From: Armatimonadota bacterium
GTDB taxonomy: Bacteria; Armatimonadota; Hebobacteria; CAIYQO01
Reading direction: 5' to 3'
Assembly: GCA_029553475.1 (NCBI GenBank)
Contig: JAKPKV010000114.1
Location: 1-64,000 of the forward strand
Length of the DNA stretch: 64,000 nt
Below, piece by piece: positions 59,139 through 64,000 of the stretch. Position 1 is the stretch's first letter; each line of letters opens with the position of its first letter. The position numbers and the translations under genes were made by a program. The notes below the pieces were generated by a model. That model saw only the letters and a program-made list of their open reading frames with translations, was not told the DNA's origin and did no database searches.

Positions 59139-62100
59139 TCAATTCGGCTGCCCCACCCGCGCCTTCCCGAACTCCGCCAGCCGCGCGTGCTCCGCCCCGC
59201 TCAACGCCGTCAGGACGGCCTTCGTCTCGGCGGGGGTGAAGCGGAGGAGGAAGTTGAGGGCGCGGTCGGCTTCGGCGTTGAAGCGGGCGGCGCAAAACCC
59301 CTTCGCCACGATGTCCGGCCGCGTCGTCAGCAGGTGCTCCATCGCCGGCTCGGCGACGCGGTCGAGCCAGTCCAGATCGCGCTGGAAGGCTTGCAGCGGC
59401 TTCACTTTCGCCTGTTTCTGCGGCCCGGTCAGCACCCGGTCCGACCAGATGCCGCTGATGGTGAGATCGGCGTAGTCCTGGTACTGGCTGATCATCAGCC
59501 ACTCGCGGGCGAACTGGGCGCCATACGTCGCGGGGTCCTGCCGCGAGAGATAGGCGAGCCAGCCGACGCGCAGGTAGAAGGTCTCGGTGTTGATACACGG
59601 CTGCTCCGGCGCCGCCAGCGAGAAGTCGGTGCCGCCGGTGAGGCCGACGTAGTATTGCTTGCGGCCGGCCTCTTCTTTATTGATCGCGTCCACCTTCGCC
59701 TTGCCGAGGGCGACCAAGTCGGGCGTGGTACAGAAGGCGATGCCGCAGGCCAGCGCGCGGTCGCGGGCGAACGCGTTCGTCACGTCCGCGCTCGGCGGCT
59801 TCTTCACCACGTTCAGGAAGGCCGGCCCGCCGGCGATGCCCAGCACCTGCATCGCCACCTCGCGCGCCGCCGGGTTGGCGTCGGCGAGCGCCGCTTCGGC
59901 GGCCGCCGCCAGCCCCGCCGCCGGGCGATGCCGCCGGACGAAGTCCAGCATATTCTGGCGCAGGCCCTCCGGCAGGTTGCCGATCTTGATCGCCTGCTCC
60001 GCCAGCGCCAGCCCCACCTCCGGGCCATCGCCGCGCAGCAGGTGCTCCAGCAGCGGGATGCGCTTCTTCAGCGATTTCTCGTCGAGGATCATGCCGGCGC
60101 CGTCCAGGCCCAGGTCCAGCTCGGCGTCCGGGCCATCGCCGCGCGTCGCGCGGATGCTCACGTCGGTGGCGGTGTCGGCGGCCAGCGTCTTCAGCAGCGC
60201 CGGGATGTCCGGCCGCGCCGCCGGCGGGTCCGTCGTGCCGGCGTCGGGCGCGGCCCAGCGCATGGCGGCGCGCGCCAGCGCCGGCCAATCCGCCCAGTCG
60301 AAGAACATGGTCACGCCGTCGCCGCTCATGCCGCGGTGGTCCACGAGCAGGCAGGCCACCCGCCCCTTGCCGAGCTGCCAGCCGACGAGGATGGGGCGGT
60401 TGCCGCTCTTCAGGAAGACCTTCACCCGCGGGTCCGGCTTCAGCGCCACGCGGTTGTAGCACCAGAACGCCGGTTTCGCCGCGAAATTGACCTTCACGCC
60501 TAACTCGGCAAAATCTTTGCCCGGCTCCAGCGGGAAGGGGGTCTCCTCGGCGTATTTCACATCCACCGTCTCGGTACACTGCACGGGCAGCAGCTCGCGC
60601 TCCAGCACGGTGAAGTCGTAGCCGCCCTTGCCGAAGGCGTACTCGCCGCCGGTGAAGAGCACGCCGCCGCCCGCCTTCACGTACTCCACCAATGCGTAGC
60701 TGTTCTCCGCGCCGATGGCGCAGTGCGGGATGGAGGTGTAGAGCAGCAGATCGTAGGCCGGGAAGTTGCGCCAGCCGATGCCATCCGACAGGCCCATCCC
60801 CGGACTCTGGCGCAGGATGCCGGATAACTTGCCGTCATGCACCCGCGCGCGGGGGAAACCGGCGAAGATGTCCCACATCCGCAGGCGGTAGTCCATCGCG
60901 CCGCGGCCGTAGTAAATATCCAGGCGGCCGTCTCGGCGTGGGGTGAGATCGGGGAAAACCGGCGGCTTGTCCTTCAACTTCAGATCGGCGGGCAGGCTGC
61001 CGCCCTTCCACCAGCCCTTGAGCAGGTCATCCGGGGTGCGCTTCGCCGCCATCGCCAGCAGCGCGGCGTTGCGGGCGTCCCACCCCAGCGCGTCCAGGTC
61101 CTGCTCCGGCGTCGCCGGGGTCGCGCGCTTCGGCGCCAGGAAGGACATGTCCTTATTCACGTCCACCGCCTCCTTGCTGATGTCCAGCGGCTTCGGGTCG
61201 AGGCGTTCCACGCCCAGGTCCTGCCGCTTCACGCCGAACGTGCGCGGCGGGCCGAACTGCGCGGCCAGCGTCGGCGCGCCGTCCGCCACCTGCAGGTCCA
61301 CCACCAGCACCAGCCAGGCATCCACAGTGGGCACCGCCACCGCGTTCCCTTTCACCTCCGCCGGGGTGACGTCCAGCGTGAAGGGGTCAATGAAGTGCGC
61401 GCCCGTCGCCGTGTAGCCCGCGGGCAGCGTCAGCCCCATGCGGAACGGCTCGGTGCCCGTATTCATGTCCCACTTGGGGCGCGGGTCCTGCTCGGCTTTC
61501 GGCGTGGCCTTGCGCGGGATGTTGAGCAGGTTCACCACCAGTTGCGCGGCCTGGCCCTCGCGCGGCGTCTCGTAGACGAAGGGCTGCCACCAGACGGTCG
61601 TCTCCCCCGCCGGCTTCAGCACGCCCTCCGGCTTCGCCAGCCGGCGCAGGCGCTCGTCGAACACGTATTTCGAGTAGCGGGTGCCGTAGCGGTTGATGAG
61701 CCGGTTGCTGGACACCTGCCCCATCGGGCGCATGCCGCCAGCGAAGTAGAGGATGGCCTCGACGAACTCGTCGCGCTTCGATTCTCCGTCGCAGGAGATG
61801 CCGAGCAGCAGCCCGCCGCGCTCGCGGCTGAGGTCGCCTTCCACCTGGATGTTGTGGGCGATCCACTCGAAGGGGCGGCCGGCGCTGTTGCGGATGGATT
61901 CGTTCATCACCAGCCCGCCGCCGCGGCACAGCTCGTCCAGCTCGAAGTCTTCGATGCCCCAGCTCGGGTCCGGTTTGTTCTGCACGAAGTAGTAGTTATA
62001 GCCGTGCTGGAAATTCGGGTACTTCGCGTTGACGATATCCTTGAAGTAGCGCACCAGCGCCTGGGTGCGCAGCGCGGCGTAGTAATCGTAGGTGCCCTCG

Positions 62101-63620
62101 CCGCCGCACTGCCCGCCGCCGCGCGGGTGGCCGTCCCAGCGCACGGCGTCCCAGCCGAACATCTCCACCGAGCGGATGACCTCCTCGGCGGCGATGCGCG
62201 TCATGCGCGGGGTGGCGTCGGGGTTGATGGGCAAAAAGTCCTGCCAGCCCAGCGGCTTGTCAAACACCCCGCCGCGCACCTGCGGCCCGAAGCCGATGGG
62301 GAAGAACTCCTTGTTCTTGAAGCGGTCCAGGCTCTTGACGTTGACGCCTTCCCACATGCCCACCGGGTAGCGGTACTGCCCGCGGTGGTCCAGCGGATAG
62401 TCGTAGGCCGTCTTCCAGCCCAGGTACCCGGACATGATGAACTTGCCGTAGGTGACGCAGGCGTAGCCCTGCTTCTGCGCCTCTTCGATGAGGCTCCGCA
62501 AGCCTTGCTTCTGCAGGTGGTAGCAGGTCTGCCCGGAGAACCACCAGTCCGTGTCCGAGCTCATCTCCACCATGTCCTCTTCCGCCCAGGCGAACATCTC
62601 GCCGCAGTTCTGGTACAGCCTGCGCGAGGCGGTGACGAGCTCGCGCTGCCGCTCCCGGCTCAACAGCGAGTTGCCGAAGCGGATCACGATGCCGCTGTGG
62701 ATGGCCGTGCGGTAGAAATTGGTGACGATGTTGAAATATTCCGTCGCCTCGCTGCGGTCTTTCCCATCGGCGGAGGTGTAGACCGCCACCAGCGCGTGGC
62801 CCAGCTCGCGCCGCGGCAGCGGAATCTCGAAGGTCAGCGTTTGCGGTTTCTCGGTGAGGGTGACGGGGATCTCCTTCACCTTCTCGCGGACGTTGACGCC
62901 GTGCTCCAAATACAGGGTCAGCGTGCCGTTCGCGCCGCCCGTGCCCACCGTGCGCAGCGTCGCCGTGCCGTTCAGCGTGTCGCCGGGCAGGTAGCGGATT
63001 TTATCGGTGGTCACGCCGGCGACGTAGCCGCTGTGCGACAGCGGGATGAGCTCGGCGTCGTCCAGCGCGAAATACTGGTGCTCGCGCGGGCTCAGGCCGA
63101 AGGCGATCTCGCCCATGCCCAGATCGGGGTCGGCGTCCGGGCCGTCGTGCGCGGCGACTTTCGTCTCCAGCGCCTGGTGCTTGAACGCCTCCGCGTCGGC
63201 CCAGGCGGCCAGCGACAGCCGCAGCGGGCCGTCGGGGATGACCACCTGCACGCTCTTCCACTCCGGCTGGTTGGCGCGCGCGAAGAAGAGCGAGGATAGA
63301 TTGCCCGCCTCCTCCTCGTTCACCCGCACCGTCAGCCCGGAGTTCCACGCCACCTCGTCGGCGACGTGCGAGGCGCGCAGCTTCAGCCGCAGCCGATAGA
63401 CTCCGCCGGGCATGGCGTCGCGGGAATATGTCACTGTTGACCGCTGATTGATCGGGTAGCCCAGCGTCGTCTTATGCCTGCCCGGCACCCCTTCGATCTC
63501 GCTGGCCTCCCCGCGCCACTGCGCCGCCGGCAGCGCCACCGTCCCCTGGGCCAACAGGGCGACCGGCAGCAGGCAGGCCAGACACAGACCGAGCACCAGC
63601 ATCGCAACGTGACGCACCAT
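59139..63620 (-). CDS. Very large secreted protein, possible GH66-like catalytic region plus GATase-like and HEAT-like segments
   Basis: Signal peptide VRHVAMLVLGLCLACLLPVALLAQG; EEAQKQGYACVTYGKFI...EVIRSVEMFGWDAVRWDGHPRGG; later YVKAGGGVLFTGGEYAFGKGGYDF. Confidence 0.65.
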   Translation of the reverse strand: MVRHVAMLVLGLCLACLLPVALLAQGTVALPAAQWRGEASEIEGVPGRHKTTLGYPINQRSTVTYSRDAMPGGVYRLRLKLRASHVADEVAWNSGLTVRVNEEEAGNLSSLFFARANQPEWKSVQVVIPDGPLRLSLAAWADAEAFKHQALETKVAAHDGPDADPDLGMGEIAFGLSPREHQYFALDDAELIPLSHSGYVAGVTTDKIRYLPGDTLNGTATLRTVGTGGANGTLTLYLEHGVNVREKVKEIPVTLTEKPQTLTFEIPLPRRELGHALVAVYTSADGKDRSEATEYFNIVTNFYRTAIHSGIVIRFGNSLLSRERQRELVTASRRLYQNCGEMFAWAEEDMVEMSSDTDWWFSGQTCYHLQKQGLRSLIEEAQKQGYACVTYGKFIMSGYLGWKTAYDYPLDHRGQYRYPVGMWEGVNVKSLDRFKNKEFFPIGFGPQVRGGVFDKPLGWQDFLPINPDATPRMTRIAAEEVIRSVEMFGWDAVRWDGHPRGGGQCGGEGTYDYYAALRTQALVRYFKDIVNAKYPNFQHGYNYYFVQNKPDPSWGIEDFELDELCRGGGLVMNESIRNSAGRPFEWIAHNIQVEGDLSRERGGLLLGISCDGESKRDEFVEAILYFAGGMRPMGQVSSNRLINRYGTRYSKYVFDERLRRLAKPEGVLKPAGETTVWWQPFVYETPREGQAAQLVVNLLNIPRKATPKAEQDPRPKWDMNTGTEPFRMGLTLPAGYTATGAHFIDPFTLDVTPAEVKGNAVAVPTVDAWLVLVVDLQVADGAPTLAAQFGPPRTFGVKRQDLGVERLDPKPLDISKEAVDVNKDMSFLAPKRATPATPEQDLDALGWDARNAALLAMAAKRTPDDLLKGWWKGGSLPADLKLKDKPPVFPDLTPRRDGRLDIYYGRGAMDYRLRMWDIFAGFPRARVHDGKLSGILRQSPGMGLSDGIGWRNFPAYDLLLYTSIPHCAIGAENSYALVEYVKAGGGVLFTGGEYAFGKGGYDFTVLERELLPVQCTETVDVKYAEETPFPLEPGKDFAELGVKVNFAAKPAFWCYNRVALKPDPRVKVFLKSGNRPILVGWQLGKGRVACLLVDHRGMSGDGVTMFFDWADWPALARAAMRWAAPDAGTTDPPAARPDIPALLKTLAADTATDVSIRATRGDGPDAELDLGLDGAGMILDEKSLKKRIPLLEHLLRGDGPEVGLALAEQAIKIGNLPEGLRQNMLDFVRRHRPAAGLAAAAEAALADANPAAREVAMQVLGIAGGPAFLNVVKKPPSADVTNAFARDRALACGIAFCTTPDLVALGKAKVDAINKEEAGRKQYYVGLTGGTDFSLAAPEQPCINTETFYLRVGWLAYLSRQDPATYGAQFAREWLMISQYQDYADLTISGIWSDRVLTGPQKQAKVKPLQAFQRDLDWLDRVAEPAMEHLLTTRPDIVAKGFCAARFNAEADRALNFLLRFTPAETKAVLTALSGAEHARLAEFGKARVGQPN

Positions 63621-63762
63621 GCATCTCCCCCCGTGTGCCGTATACGCGCACTGATTCAGTTGGACAATTCGCCGGCGGGAAGGTTCCGACCTTCCGCGCG
63701 GCGGGCATTCTCGTGGAGTCCGAGCGATGACGGGGACGGCGGCAACATCGCGCACACCGCCG

Positions 63763-64000
63763 CTACCGGCCGTACAGGCGCACCGCGTAGACCCGCGCCG
63801 CCGGGCAGCCCGCCGTGGCGTGAATGACCAGCCGCAGCGCCGCGGTGGTGACGGCTTCGAAAATCACCTCGCGCTTCCGGAAGCGGTTGCCCGTCTCCCG
63901 ATAGACCGTCCGCCACCGCTCGCCGTCCCGCGCCCGCAGCTCCCAGTCCGTCGCCAGCGTGGCGGGGAGCCGGTCCGGGCCGTCGAGGGGGGCGTGCAGG
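63763..64000 (-). CDS. C-terminal fragment of a protein continuing past the right edge
   Basis: Open frame to the edge: ...DWELRARDGERWRTVYRETGNRFRKREVIFEAVTTAALRLVIHATAGCPAARVYAVRLYGR*. Confidence 0.6.
   Translation of the reverse strand, partial: LHAPLDGPDRLPATLATDWELRARDGERWRTVYRETGNRFRKREVIFEAVTTAALRLVIHATAGCPAARVYAVRLYGR

Noticed and set aside
60837-63299. 820-aa forward ORF
   Set aside because: Antisense to the 1494-aa secreted protein; shadow frame.

Overview
This 64 kb, high-GC chromosomal window comes from a diderm bacterium. The prepilin signature '[34 protein letters not shown]' suggests an Armatimonadota-like lineage (inference only). It holds about 40 credible genes. Housekeeping genes are prmA, recG, queC, rpmE, a DUF1385 gene and a thioredoxin. 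There are large secreted carbohydrate-active or hypothetical proteins (heparinase II/III-like, GH2, GH130-like, possible GH66-like). A phosphate-type module has two OprP-like porins, two PstS and one PstC, with no PstA or PstB. A sulfur-type module has a YezD/DUF2292 protein, a prepilin-SBP fusion, an SBP, a permease, an ATPase and a cysteine synthase. I saw no tRNA, rRNA, CRISPR array, transposase or prophage. Main observations: (1) three complete proteins join a class III prepilin N-terminus and an H-x9-DG-H module to different C-terminal payloads: PstS-like, SsuA/NMT1-like and DUF4082-like. This suggests ligand-binding domains displayed through the pseudopilin route. (2) Four near-full-length palindromes of 162-164 bp have 'GARMCTGT..' ends, and three have perfect TNA target duplications. 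Their arms differ between copies but stay self-complementary. One copy interrupts another repeat whose empty, single-TGA version is present 20 kb away, so the insertion is visible in the window. (3) The yezD gene has a promoter followed by a long leader and a terminator-like hairpin, which suggests a sulfur-linked regulatory RNA. (4) Several families of paired, inverted intergenic repeats occur. All calls come from reading the sequence and recalling families; no searches were run.
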